Source of the DNA: Candidatus Edwardsbacteria bacterium RifOxyA12_full_54_48 | GTDB lineage: Bacteria > Edwardsbacteria > AC1 > EtOH8 | DNA length: 64,000 nucleotides | Direction of reading: 5' to 3' | NCBI GenBank assembly: GCA_001777915.1 | Contig: MFFN01000005.1 | Span: 175,255 to 239,254 of the forward strand | Part shown: positions 9,744 to 17,499 of the stretch, piece by piece | How positions within the stretch are numbered: the stretch's first letter is position 1 | Layout: every line of letters begins with the position of its first letter | Translations under genes and position numbers: made by a program | Notes under the pieces: generated by a model | Database searches by the model: none | What the model was told of the DNA's origin: nothing | Seen by the model: only the letters and a program-made list of their open reading frames with translations

Positions 9744-10403
9744 ATGAAGATAAAATATTTTGCACACTCGTCATTTCAGCTAAGCTCGGCCAAGGGAACC
9801 AGGCTGCTGACTGATCCCTACGAGTCGGGGTCTTACGGCGGGGCGGTGGGCTACAAGAAGATCGATGAACCCACCGACGTCATCACCATCAGCCATAACC
9901 ATGCCGACCACAATTACATCAGCCGGGAGCACGACAAGGCCAGGATCTTCCGGGAGGCCGGGGCCTTTGTGTTCAAGGGGATATCGGTCAGGGGCGTCAG
10001 CCTGTACCACGATGCCAGCCGCGGTTCGGAGCGGGGCGCCTGCATAGCGTTCATCTATACCATCGACGGAATGACCCTTTGCCATCTGGGCGACCTGGGT
10101 CATCTCTTGAGTAAAAGCGAGGCTTCCCAGGTCGGCCCGGTGGACGTACTTATGATTCCGGTGGGAGGCACCTTTACGGTGGATGCCGGCGAGGCCGGAA
10201 AGGTAATGGAATCACTCTCGCCCAAAATCTGTCTTCCCATGCATTACAAGACCAAAAGCGTAGGCTTCAACCTGGGGCCGCTGGAGGATTTCACCGCGGG
10301 CCGGGCCAATGTCAAAATACTCAACAGCTCCGAGGCCGAGATAACCAAGGCCTTGTTGCCCAAGAGCACTGAGATCTGGGTGCTTAAGCCGTCAAAACTA
10401 TAA
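9744..10403 (+). CDS. Metallo-beta-lactamase-fold hydrolase (UPF0173-like)
   Basis: The 219-residue product is a compact MBL-fold protein of the L-ascorbate-lactonase/UPF0173 type. It begins MKIKYFAHSSFQL, carries the zinc-binding SHNHADHN motif (H51, H53, D55, H56), a later HLGDLGH motif, a VGGTFTVDAGEA loop and the C-terminal LPMHYKTKS histidine. Members hydrolyse esters or act on phosphorylated metabolites; the actual substrate cannot be told from sequence. It stands alone between the rpmA terminator and the structured region ahead of pckA. Confidence 0.85.
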   Translation: MKIKYFAHSSFQLSSAKGTRLLTDPYESGSYGGAVGYKKIDEPTDVITISHNHADHNYISREHDKARIFREAGAFVFKGISVRGVSLYHDASRGSERGACIAFIYTIDGMTLCHLGDLGHLLSKSEASQVGPVDVLMIPVGGTFTVDAGEAGKVMESLSPKICLPMHYKTKSVGFNLGPLEDFTAGRANVKILNSSEAEITKALLPKSTEIWVLKPSKL

Positions 10404-10421
10404 TTTGCGCCGGACCGTGAT

Positions 10422-10576
10422 TTAACCTGCCGACCAGATTACAGCCGCCGTTAGGGAGATGTGCCTTAAGGCGGCCTTCAAACTTGCGGCAGGTTAACCC
10501 CGACCCATAGGCGATGCCCAAGAGGGCAGAAAAAGGTCGGGAGGGCTCCGAAAGATCTCCCGAGGAAAGGCTCGGG
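10422..10576. ncRNA. Candidate structured RNA or riboswitch-like leader upstream of pckA
   Basis: The 305-nt gap before pckA holds no credible gene but folds strongly. An 11-bp perfect outer stem (10422-10432 with 10487-10497) encloses two 11-nt internal-loop strands. Inside them is a hairpin made of GCCGCC/GGCGGC (10444-10449, 10470-10475) and a six-pair inner helix. It is followed by CCCGACC/GGTCGGG (10499-10505, 10535-10541) enclosing a TGCCC/GGGCA hairpin, and by CCCGAG/CTCGGG (10559-10564, 10571-10576). CGGGAG/CTCCCG (10538-10543, 10557-10562) is an alternative pairing that would break both neighbours. This is seen directly; the RNA nature and strand are inferred. Confidence 0.45.
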
Positions 10577-10708
10577 CGGGCGGGCAAAAGGAATTTACCA
10601 AAAAAGATCCTTAGCTTTTTTTAAAGGGCAGGGTCTAAAGAATCATCATACCCTTCAAACCATAAATCGCAACATAAAATTTCTATCAAATAAGGAGTTT
10701 TATCCAGT

Positions 10709-12289
10709 ATGGACATCAGAAAAGCGCTTGAGGAATTGGGCCTTAAAACCTCCAAAGCCGTTTACCGAAACCTGCCGGCAGCGGTACTAATCGAAAGATC
10801 GCTGGCATCCGGCGACGGGATCCTGGCCTCCAACGGCGCTCTGGTGGTGAAGACCGGGGAAAGGACAGGGCGGTCGCCCAATGACAAGTTCATAACCGAG
10901 GAGCAGTCCACAAAAGACCTGATAGCCTGGGGCAAGGTCAATCTGAAATGTTCCCCGGAGCAATTCGATAAATTGCTGCACAAAGCATACCATCATCTCG
11001 GCGATAAAGATATATACGTATTCGACGGATTTGCCGGGGCCGATCCCAAGCACCGGCTGGCGGTCAGGGTGATAACCGACACTATCTGGCATGCTTTGTT
11101 CGCTCAGACCCTTTTCATCCGGCCCACCAGGCAGGAGCTGGAAAATTTTATTCCCGGCTTTTCGTTGATGGGCTGCGGCAGCCTGAAAGCCGACCCCAAG
11201 ACCGACGGCACGAAATCCAACGCTTTCGTCGGGGTCAGCTTTGAAAAAAAGATCAACCTGGTCATAGGCAGTATGTACGGCGGGGAGATCAAGAAGAGCA
11301 TATTTTCAATCATGAATTTCCTGATGCCCCAGCAGAACGTATTTCCCATGCACTGCTCGGCCAACTTGGGCAAGGATGGAGCTCCTGCGCTGTTCTTCGG
11401 CCTCTCCGGCACCGGCAAGACCACCCTGTCGGCCGACCCCAACCGCCGGCTGGTCGGAGACGACGAGCATGGCTGGTCCGATTCAGGAATCTTCAATTTC
11501 GAGGGCGGCTGCTACGCCAAGGTCATCAAATTATCGGCCGAGGCCGAGCCCCAGATATTCAACGCCATCAGGTTCGGCTCTCTGCTGGAGAACGTGGTGG
11601 TCGATCCGGACACCCGGCTGATTGATTACAATTCCGACGACCTCACCGAGAACACCCGGGCCACCTACCCGGTGGAACATATTCCCAACTGCGTGATCCC
11701 CGGGGTGAGCGGGCATCCCAAGAACGTTTTCTTTTTAACCTGCGACGCTTTCGGGGTGCTGCCGCCCATCGCCAAGCTGACGCCGGAGATGGCCAGTTAT
11801 CATTTCCTGTCGGGCTTTACCTCCAAGCTGGCCGGGACCGAGACCGGGATCGATGAACCGCAGCCCACCTTCTCCACCTGTTTCGGCGCCCCGTTCATGC
11901 CCCTGCCTCCCACCAGATACGCCGCCATGCTGGCGGACAAACTGTCAAAACATCAAACCAACTGCTGGCTGGTCAACACCGGCTGGTCGGGCGGACCGGC
12001 CGGGGTGGGCAGCCGGATGAAGATCTCCATCACCCGGGCATTGCTGACCGCAGCACTGGGTGGCCAGCTGGAAAAATCAAAATTTACTCCGGATCCGGTG
12101 TTCAAGATCTTGGTGCCCGAAGCCTGTGAGGGGGTGCCCGTCGAAGTGATGACCCCCAGGAACACCTGGGCGGACCAGGCGGCCTACGATAAAAAAGCCC
12201 GGGAGTTGGCGGCGATGTTCGCCAGAAACTTTGAACAGTATAAGGATTATGCTTCCAAAGAAGTAGCGGACTCGGGGCCAAAAGCATAA
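10709..12289 (+). CDS. pckA: Phosphoenolpyruvate carboxykinase (ATP)
   Basis: The 526-residue product belongs to the ATP-dependent PEPCK family, which converts oxaloacetate plus ATP to PEP, CO2 and ADP in the cytoplasm (the first committed step of gluconeogenesis, reversible in some anaerobes). Signatures are RTGRSPNDKF near the N-terminus, MHCSANLGKDG, the kinase-1a P-loop GLSGTGKTTLS at about 231-241, the metal-binding LVGDDEHGWSD, FNFEGGCYAK and RATYPVEHI. AAGGAG is 11 nt upstream of the ATG. It is preceded by a structured non-coding region that may regulate it and followed after 4 nt by kdsB. Confidence 0.96.
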   Translation: MDIRKALEELGLKTSKAVYRNLPAAVLIERSLASGDGILASNGALVVKTGERTGRSPNDKFITEEQSTKDLIAWGKVNLKCSPEQFDKLLHKAYHHLGDKDIYVFDGFAGADPKHRLAVRVITDTIWHALFAQTLFIRPTRQELENFIPGFSLMGCGSLKADPKTDGTKSNAFVGVSFEKKINLVIGSMYGGEIKKSIFSIMNFLMPQQNVFPMHCSANLGKDGAPALFFGLSGTGKTTLSADPNRRLVGDDEHGWSDSGIFNFEGGCYAKVIKLSAEAEPQIFNAIRFGSLLENVVVDPDTRLIDYNSDDLTENTRATYPVEHIPNCVIPGVSGHPKNVFFLTCDAFGVLPPIAKLTPEMASYHFLSGFTSKLAGTETGIDEPQPTFSTCFGAPFMPLPPTRYAAMLADKLSKHQTNCWLVNTGWSGGPAGVGSRMKISITRALLTAALGGQLEKSKFTPDPVFKILVPEACEGVPVEVMTPRNTWADQAAYDKKARELAAMFARNFEQYKDYASKEVADSGPKA

Positions 12290-12293
12290 AAAG

Positions 12294-13058
12294 ATGAAGA
12301 TATTAGGCGTTATTCCGGCCCGTTACGGCTCCACCCGTTTCCCGGGCAAGCCCCTGGCCATGATATGCGGGAAGCCGATGATCCAACATGTCTACCAAAG
12401 GTGCCTGAGAGCCAAAAGACTGGATGAAGTGGTGGTGGCCACCGATGATATCCGGATCTACAACTGCGTCAGGGGTTTTAACGGGCAGGTAGTGGTGACA
12501 TCAAAAAAACATCGGTCGGGCAGCGACCGGATCGCCGAGGTCATCAGAAAACCCCGGTACCGAGGCTTCAACATTATCCTGAACATTCAAGGGGATGAGC
12601 CGCTGATAGATCCTAGGGCCATCAACCTGCTGGCCAAAATAATGTTCGATAATCCCAAAGAACAGATGGCCACCCTGGCTACCAATTTTAAGAATGCCCG
12701 CGAGGTTGCCAATCCCACTACCGCCAAGGTGGTGACCGACATCCAGGGGCGGGCCCTGTATTTTTCCCGCTGCCCCATACCGTTCATCCGGGATCAAAAT
12801 GCCGGAAAGGCCGGACCTTTTCTGAAACACATTGGCCTGTATGCCTATCGCCGGAACTTTTTGCTTAAATTCACCAGCTGGTCTGTGGGCCGGCTTGAAA
12901 AACTGGAAAAACTTGAACAGCTCCGGGCTCTGGAGAACGGGACGGCGGTAAAAGTCCTTCGGACAAACTACCGCAGCCTTTCGGTCGATTCGCCCGGGGA
13001 TGTCAGCAAGATCGAAAAAAACATAAGGCTGAATGAGGGCAGGTTGAAAAGGGGATAA
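12294..13058 (+). CDS. kdsB: 3-deoxy-manno-octulosonate cytidylyltransferase (CMP-KDO synthetase)
   Basis: The 254-residue enzyme activates KDO with CTP to CMP-KDO for transfer to lipid A, so its presence implies an LPS-type outer membrane. Signatures are VIPARYGSTRFPGKPL (nucleotide-binding loop), EVVVATDD, TSKKHRSGSDRIAEV, ILNIQGDEPLI and HIGLYAYRRNFL. It is the usual family length of about 250. It starts 4 nt after pckA and is probably carried on the same transcript, although no functional link between the two is obvious. Confidence 0.95.
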   Translation: MKILGVIPARYGSTRFPGKPLAMICGKPMIQHVYQRCLRAKRLDEVVVATDDIRIYNCVRGFNGQVVVTSKKHRSGSDRIAEVIRKPRYRGFNIILNIQGDEPLIDPRAINLLAKIMFDNPKEQMATLATNFKNAREVANPTTAKVVTDIQGRALYFSRCPIPFIRDQNAGKAGPFLKHIGLYAYRRNFLLKFTSWSVGRLEKLEKLEQLRALENGTAVKVLRTNYRSLSVDSPGDVSKIEKNIRLNEGRLKRG

Positions 13059-13065
13059 ATTAATC

Positions 13066-13094
13066 TTGACTTTGAAATAATAAAGAGTTAAAAT
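13066..13094 (+). promoter_or_regulatory. Sigma70-type promoter of the TPR lipoprotein
   Basis: TTGACT (13066-13071), a 17-nt spacer and TAAAAT (13089-13094) lie 45 nt before the start codon at 13139, in a short A+T-rich stretch after kdsB. Confidence 0.65.
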
Positions 13095-13138
13095 TAAAAC
13101 TCAAAGAATCAATAAAAACCAAAAAGGAAGGTAGAGAA

Positions 13139-14191
13139 ATGGCCAGATTTAAGAATCGAGTTTTGATGCTTAGCATTGCTGTTATGGTAATCAGCTTGGG
13201 ACTGGTGGGCTGCAACCAATATATCACCGGGGCAAAGGTAAATCTGCAATTGGATCCCCCGAACTATGATGCGGCGATAGCGACCCTGAATGAGGGCCTG
13301 GAATACGCCCCCAAGGACTCCGAGATGAATGCCCTGCTGGCCTATTGCTATGTCCAGACCAAAAAATACAAGGAGGCCGGGAAATCCTACGCCAGCGCCA
13401 TTGAGTACAGCTCCACCCAGAAGGATTCCCTGCAGAAGGCCTGGGACGATGCCTGGGAGGACCTATACAACATGTCCCGCGTCTCCCTGAAGAAATCTGT
13501 GATAGGTCCCAAGGATTCCAACATGGTCTACCTGCAGAAGGCCGAGGAACATATCAATGATGCCATCGACCTCTCTCCCAACAAGGTCGACAACTTCATC
13601 CATAAAGGCCTGCTTTACCGCTATATGGGAAAGACCAAGGAGTCAGAAGCCCTGTTCGCCAAGGCGATATCGATAGATCCCGAAAATCCCGATGCCTTTT
13701 ACCAGGTGGGGAGGGCGGCCATGGAATCCCAAAACTGGGATGAGGCCATCAAGAACATCACCAGGGCAACTCAGATCAAAAAAGATAACGATCAATGGTT
13801 TTATTACCTTGGTGTGGCCCACATGTATAAAAGGGAGTACCCCCAGGCCCAGAAGGCATTTCAAGCGGCCGGAGCGCTAAAGGCTGACGAGAAGAACACC
13901 TGGTTCAACCTGGCCCAGGCCTATTACTTCGAAGGTAGCGACGTAAAGAGCGCCCTAGCGGCCCTGGACAAGGTCATAGCCCTGGACGACAAGGACGTGG
14001 AAGCTTACAGTCTGATGGGTATGGTGGCCCTGCACAATTCCATAGGTGATTTTGATAAAGCCATAGAGGCCTACACCAAGGCCCTGGAGCTTAAACCGGA
14101 ATCTCAGGAATATAAGAATTACCTGGATTATGCCAAAAAGCAGAAGGAGGCCTCTCAGGCTCCAGTCAAACCCAAGAAAAAGAGAAGGTAA
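13139..14191 (+). CDS. TPR-repeat lipoprotein
   Basis: The 350-residue product begins with a lipoprotein signal peptide: charged MARFKNR, a hydrophobic core and the lipobox LVGC at about residue 25. The rest is a string of tetratricopeptide repeats (for example FIHKGLLYRYMGKTKESEALFAKAI, WFYYLGVAHMYKREYPQAQKAF, AYSLMGMVALHN) that should form a superhelical protein-binding scaffold on the periplasmic face of a membrane. It ends in a basic KPKKKRR tail. It has its own promoter (13066) and terminator (14214), so it is monocistronic. The binding partner is unknown. Confidence 0.85.
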   Translation: MARFKNRVLMLSIAVMVISLGLVGCNQYITGAKVNLQLDPPNYDAAIATLNEGLEYAPKDSEMNALLAYCYVQTKKYKEAGKSYASAIEYSSTQKDSLQKAWDDAWEDLYNMSRVSLKKSVIGPKDSNMVYLQKAEEHINDAIDLSPNKVDNFIHKGLLYRYMGKTKESEALFAKAISIDPENPDAFYQVGRAAMESQNWDEAIKNITRATQIKKDNDQWFYYLGVAHMYKREYPQAQKAFQAAGALKADEKNTWFNLAQAYYFEGSDVKSALAALDKVIALDDKDVEAYSLMGMVALHNSIGDFDKAIEAYTKALELKPESQEYKNYLDYAKKQKEASQAPVKPKKKRR

Positions 14192-14210
14192 TTTTTAGGA
14201 CGGACTAACC

Positions 14211-14246
14211 TATAAAAAAGGACGGTTTTGCCGTCCTTTTTTTATA
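14211..14246 (+). terminator. Intrinsic terminator of the TPR lipoprotein gene
   Basis: AAAAAAGGACGG (14214-14225) pairs with CCGTCCTTTTTT (14231-14242) around loop TTTTG, followed by one more T. The A/T flanks make it potentially bidirectional. Confidence 0.93.
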
Positions 14247-14295
14247 GGGGTCAATAAATTTGCTTGAAAAGCATGCCTATAATATGATAACTTAA

Positions 14296-15813
14296 ATGAA
14301 TATGAGAAAGATAATTATATTAAGCAGCCTGCTGTTATTTCCTTTTTTAGCCCCAGCCAATGAAGACAGCCGGGATATTCCGCTGGACCACTGGTCATAT
14401 CCCGTTCTGCAGAGATTTCAAGCCAAGGGATATGTAAGTCTGCCGGTATCGAGGCCATACCAGCGATGGCAGGTGATCGAACAGATGCAGGATCTTTTAC
14501 GCCGGCAGATGGACGGGGCGGCGGGCCTTTCCACCACCGACCGTTATTATTTTGATAAACTCAGCCAGGAGCTTGATATCGGGACAACAGACAGCAGGCT
14601 GTCCGGCAAAGAAATGCTATCCTTTGATGACGGAAGGGCCGCCATCAGCGCCGACATCAGCCTGGGGCTGGGAGCCGATATCTCCCATAACGAACCACCT
14701 CAGAGCCGGGGATCTGGGATGCTGGATGTCTTTGGGGGGGTGCCGGGCATTTTCATTTTTGACCAGAGAATAAGTTTGGCCCTGGAAAAAGAAACCGAGA
14801 AGGTCGACAGATTATCCGGCAGCCCGAAAAGCTGGAGGGGAGGAAAATACTCAACCGGATGGGCTTACTTCCGGACGCCCCATTCCTATTTGGCTCTTAC
14901 ATTGGGCCGGCAGCAGAGATGGTGGGGCCCGGGTACTTTCGGCACCTTGCTGCTTTCGGACAATTCGGAAGGGTTCGACGCCGTTGATCTCGAACTTAAT
15001 TATAAGAGAGTTGAACTCCAGTCCTTCTTCGGAATATTGAGCACCGATCAGAAGCGCTATATCTCCGGGCATCGGTTGGGAATCAAACTGCCGTGGAACA
15101 TAGGGTGGGGGTTTTCCGAGGCGGTGGTTTACCAGGCCAATCAGATCGATCCGGCCTACATGAATCCCCTGTTGCCCTATTATGCCAACCAATGGAACCA
15201 GCGGGACGATGACAACGTTCTGTGGTCGGCGGATATTTGCTGGACGCCCGGCCTGGGCTTTTCGGCCTACGGGGAACTTTTAATGGATGACGTGCAGTAC
15301 GAGCAGGACCCGCCGGCCCCCCAGAAACTGGGCTTTCTGCTGGGCGGCCACTGGGCCGATCCGGCCGGGCTGCCGGATTCCGACCTGAGGGTAGAATGGG
15401 CCGGGAACCAAAAATGGGTCTACACCCACCGCAGATATGCCAATCGCTACGTTGGGGCCGACACCGTCAATATCTTGGGCCACTGGGTGGGCACCGATGC
15501 CGACGCGCTGGACATGGTCCTGGAACACCGGTTTCATCCCCGTCTGAATGCCGGAGTAGGATATCAGATGGAAAGGCACGGGGAGGGGAGGATCGACAGG
15601 GGCTATCTTGAGGCCGATGATCCAGGCACTTCGTTTTTAAGCGGAACCTTCAGCCGGATGGACCAGGGTGAAATTATCTTTCAATGGGAGCCTTTCTACT
15701 GGGCCGCTCTGACAGCGGATATCTGGCTGGCTTATATAAAAAATCCCAACAACCGGCCGGGAACCGGCTTCAGCGACCGGGGCCTGGACCTGTTGATAAA
15801 AATAGATTTTTAA
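14296..15813 (+). CDS. Capsule assembly Wzi-like outer-membrane protein
   Basis: The 505-residue product has a cleavable signal peptide (MRKIIILSSLLLFPFLAPAN), then a short segment resembling an S-layer-homology motif (DIPLDHWSYPVLQRFQAKGY), then a long beta-rich region. The LTLGRQQRWWGPGTFGTLLLSDNS stretch is the recognisable Wzi signature, and alternating hydrophobic/polar strands with aromatic girdles run to a C-terminal DLLIKIDF strand ending in Phe, as in outer-membrane barrels. Wzi proteins anchor or organise surface polysaccharide. It overlaps the UbiA gene by one base (TAATG) and may be co-transcribed with uppP and a diguanylate cyclase. Confidence 0.82.
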   Translation: MNMRKIIILSSLLLFPFLAPANEDSRDIPLDHWSYPVLQRFQAKGYVSLPVSRPYQRWQVIEQMQDLLRRQMDGAAGLSTTDRYYFDKLSQELDIGTTDSRLSGKEMLSFDDGRAAISADISLGLGADISHNEPPQSRGSGMLDVFGGVPGIFIFDQRISLALEKETEKVDRLSGSPKSWRGGKYSTGWAYFRTPHSYLALTLGRQQRWWGPGTFGTLLLSDNSEGFDAVDLELNYKRVELQSFFGILSTDQKRYISGHRLGIKLPWNIGWGFSEAVVYQANQIDPAYMNPLLPYYANQWNQRDDDNVLWSADICWTPGLGFSAYGELLMDDVQYEQDPPAPQKLGFLLGGHWADPAGLPDSDLRVEWAGNQKWVYTHRRYANRYVGADTVNILGHWVGTDADALDMVLEHRFHPRLNAGVGYQMERHGEGRIDRGYLEADDPGTSFLSGTFSRMDQGEIIFQWEPFYWAALTADIWLAYIKNPNNRPGTGFSDRGLDLLIKIDF

Positions 15814-16649
15814 TGAAGAAGATCAGAGACATACTGGAACTTTCCCGGATCGGCAACGTGGCCATCACCGGATTTTCGGTGCTGATAGGCACCGGCGGGT
15901 ATGTCGGATCGGCCAATATTCGCCTGGTGATCATGGCGGTCATCTCTGCGATGATAATTGCCGCGGGCGGTAATGCCCAGAATGATTATTACGACCAAAA
16001 GACGGACGCCGTAAACCGGCCGGAACGGCCGATACCATCGGGGCGCATTTCTCCCCGCTGGGCTTTTATTTTCAGCCTCCTTTGTTATCTCTCCGGCATT
16101 GTTCTGGGATGGCTGACCGGCAGGGATACCGGCCTGGTGGCCTCCGTTGTGACGGTATTGCTTTGGCTGTATGCCGCCAGGGGAAAGATGATGGGGTTGG
16201 GCGGGAACCTGATCATTGCTTTGATATGCGCTTCGGCTTTTATCTACGGTGGATTGACCGTCAACAATCCGGTGCTGGCGGTATTTCCGGCGGTATTTGC
16301 CTTTCTGATGCACCTGTCCAGGGAGATCATCAAGGATGTTCAGGACCTATCCGGCGACAGGCAGTCGGGGGCCATGACCCTGGTCATCAGGGCCGGCCGC
16401 AAGAGGGCCCTGTCCGTTTCGGCCTTCAGCCTGATGCTGCTGGTAAGCTTCAGCCCGGTGCCATATCTGCTGGGCGTTTATAACGTAAAATATCTGCTGG
16501 CTGTTATTCTGGGGGTGGATCTGGTGCTTTTGCCGGTGATCTACCAACTGTTAAAAAATCCACTGGGAGTCGATTACGCCAAGCTCAGCTTCATATTAAA
16601 AATCGACATGCTGGTGGGACTGATGGCCATTGCCTTGGGAATGTCATAA
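15813..16649 (+). CDS. UbiA-family prenyltransferase, possibly digeranylgeranylglyceryl phosphate synthase-like
   Basis: The 278-residue integral membrane protein carries the first aspartate-rich motif NDYYDQKTD (residues 57-65) followed by AVNRPERPIPSGRIS, and the second motif DVQDLSGDRQSG. These bind Mg-prenyl-diphosphate in UbiA enzymes. The NRPxRPIPSG context is that of the archaeal-type geranylgeranylglyceryl-phosphate geranylgeranyltransferase branch, versions of which are known in FCB-group bacteria; quinone or other lipid prenylation is the alternative. Eight or so hydrophobic helices are visible. Start ATG overlaps the wzi-like stop. uppP follows after 15 nt, so this is a lipid-carrier neighbourhood. 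Confidence 0.82.
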   Translation: MKKIRDILELSRIGNVAITGFSVLIGTGGYVGSANIRLVIMAVISAMIIAAGGNAQNDYYDQKTDAVNRPERPIPSGRISPRWAFIFSLLCYLSGIVLGWLTGRDTGLVASVVTVLLWLYAARGKMMGLGGNLIIALICASAFIYGGLTVNNPVLAVFPAVFAFLMHLSREIIKDVQDLSGDRQSGAMTLVIRAGRKRALSVSAFSLMLLVSFSPVPYLLGVYNVKYLLAVILGVDLVLLPVIYQLLKNPLGVDYAKLSFILKIDMLVGLMAIALGMS

Positions 16650-16664
16650 TTAATAAAGGAGTTT

Positions 16665-17480
16665 ATGAACCTTTTTCAGGCGATCATTTTAGGTTTGGTG
16701 CAGGGGTTGACCGAGTTTCTGCCGGTCTCCAGCTCCGGGCATCTGGTGCTGTTCGAGAAACTCCTGGGCCTGGGCGCCAGCAATCTCCGTTTCGAGGTGG
16801 CCCTGCATCTGGCCACCCTGGTGGCGGTATGCTTCGCTTTCCGCCGGAGGATAGGCAAACTGATAAAGGCCATTTTTACCGGGCGGATAAGGCGGGTCAA
16901 GGGGAAATGGCAGTTCAGCGATGATAATCTCCGGCTGGCCCTGATGCTGATCCTGGCCACCATACCGGCGGCGGTGATAGGCATCCTATTTGATGATCTC
17001 ATCGAGCAGGCTTTCAACAACCCGGTGGCGGTGTCGCTGGCCTTGCTGGCCACCGGGGCCATTCTTTTCGGGACCGGGAAAGTGGCCAAGCGACAAGAGA
17101 AGATCTCCTGGAAACACTCTTTGATCATAGGCTTTTCCCAGGCCCTGGCCATATTACCCGGCATCTCCCGCTCCGGGACCACCATTTCGGCCGGGATCTA
17201 TTCCGGGGCCGACCAGGAGAAGGCGGCCGAATTCTCCTTTCTGTTGTCCATACCGGTGATACTTGGGGCCGGTCTTTTGGAATTCAAGGATGTGCTGAAG
17301 ACCGGCCTGCCGCCGGGCGAGCTGGCGGCGATCATATTCGGCGGGCTGGCAGCGGCGCTGTCGGGTTATCTGGCGATAAATATCCTCCTGAAAATAATCC
17401 GAAATTCCAAGCTGCAGTATTTTGCCTATTACTGCTGGGCGGCGGGTCTGATCTCGCTGGCCTGGCTGTTATTAAAATAA
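16665..17480 (+). CDS. uppP: Undecaprenyl-diphosphatase UppP/BacA
   Basis: The 271-residue inner-membrane protein removes a phosphate from undecaprenyl pyrophosphate, recycling the lipid carrier used for peptidoglycan and surface glycans and giving bacitracin tolerance. Signatures are the N-terminal GLVQGLTEFLPVSSSGHLVL with the catalytic Glu/Ser/His and the inverted-repeat counterpart ALAILPGISRSGTTI. Eight transmembrane segments are apparent and the length is typical. AAAGGAG precedes the ATG. Position after a UbiA prenyltransferase and a Wzi-like gene fits surface polysaccharide biogenesis. Confidence 0.95.
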   Translation: MNLFQAIILGLVQGLTEFLPVSSSGHLVLFEKLLGLGASNLRFEVALHLATLVAVCFAFRRRIGKLIKAIFTGRIRRVKGKWQFSDDNLRLALMLILATIPAAVIGILFDDLIEQAFNNPVAVSLALLATGAILFGTGKVAKRQEKISWKHSLIIGFSQALAILPGISRSGTTISAGIYSGADQEKAAEFSFLLSIPVILGAGLLEFKDVLKTGLPPGELAAIIFGGLAAALSGYLAINILLKIIRNSKLQYFAYYCWAAGLISLAWLLLK

Positions 17481-17499
17481 CATAAGATTGTAAAGTGCT

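Noticed and set aside
10422-10610. RNase P RNA in the structured region before pckA
   Set aside because: The first 30 nt resemble RNase P P1-P3, but the universal core (GAGGAAAGUCCGGGC, ACAGAA-type) is not intact and the region is too short for a full-length RNA.
14278-14283. TATAAT as the wzi-like gene's -10 box
   Set aside because: Only 8 nt separate it from TTGAAA and no other -35 is in place; the leader would be about 6 nt. Left unassigned.
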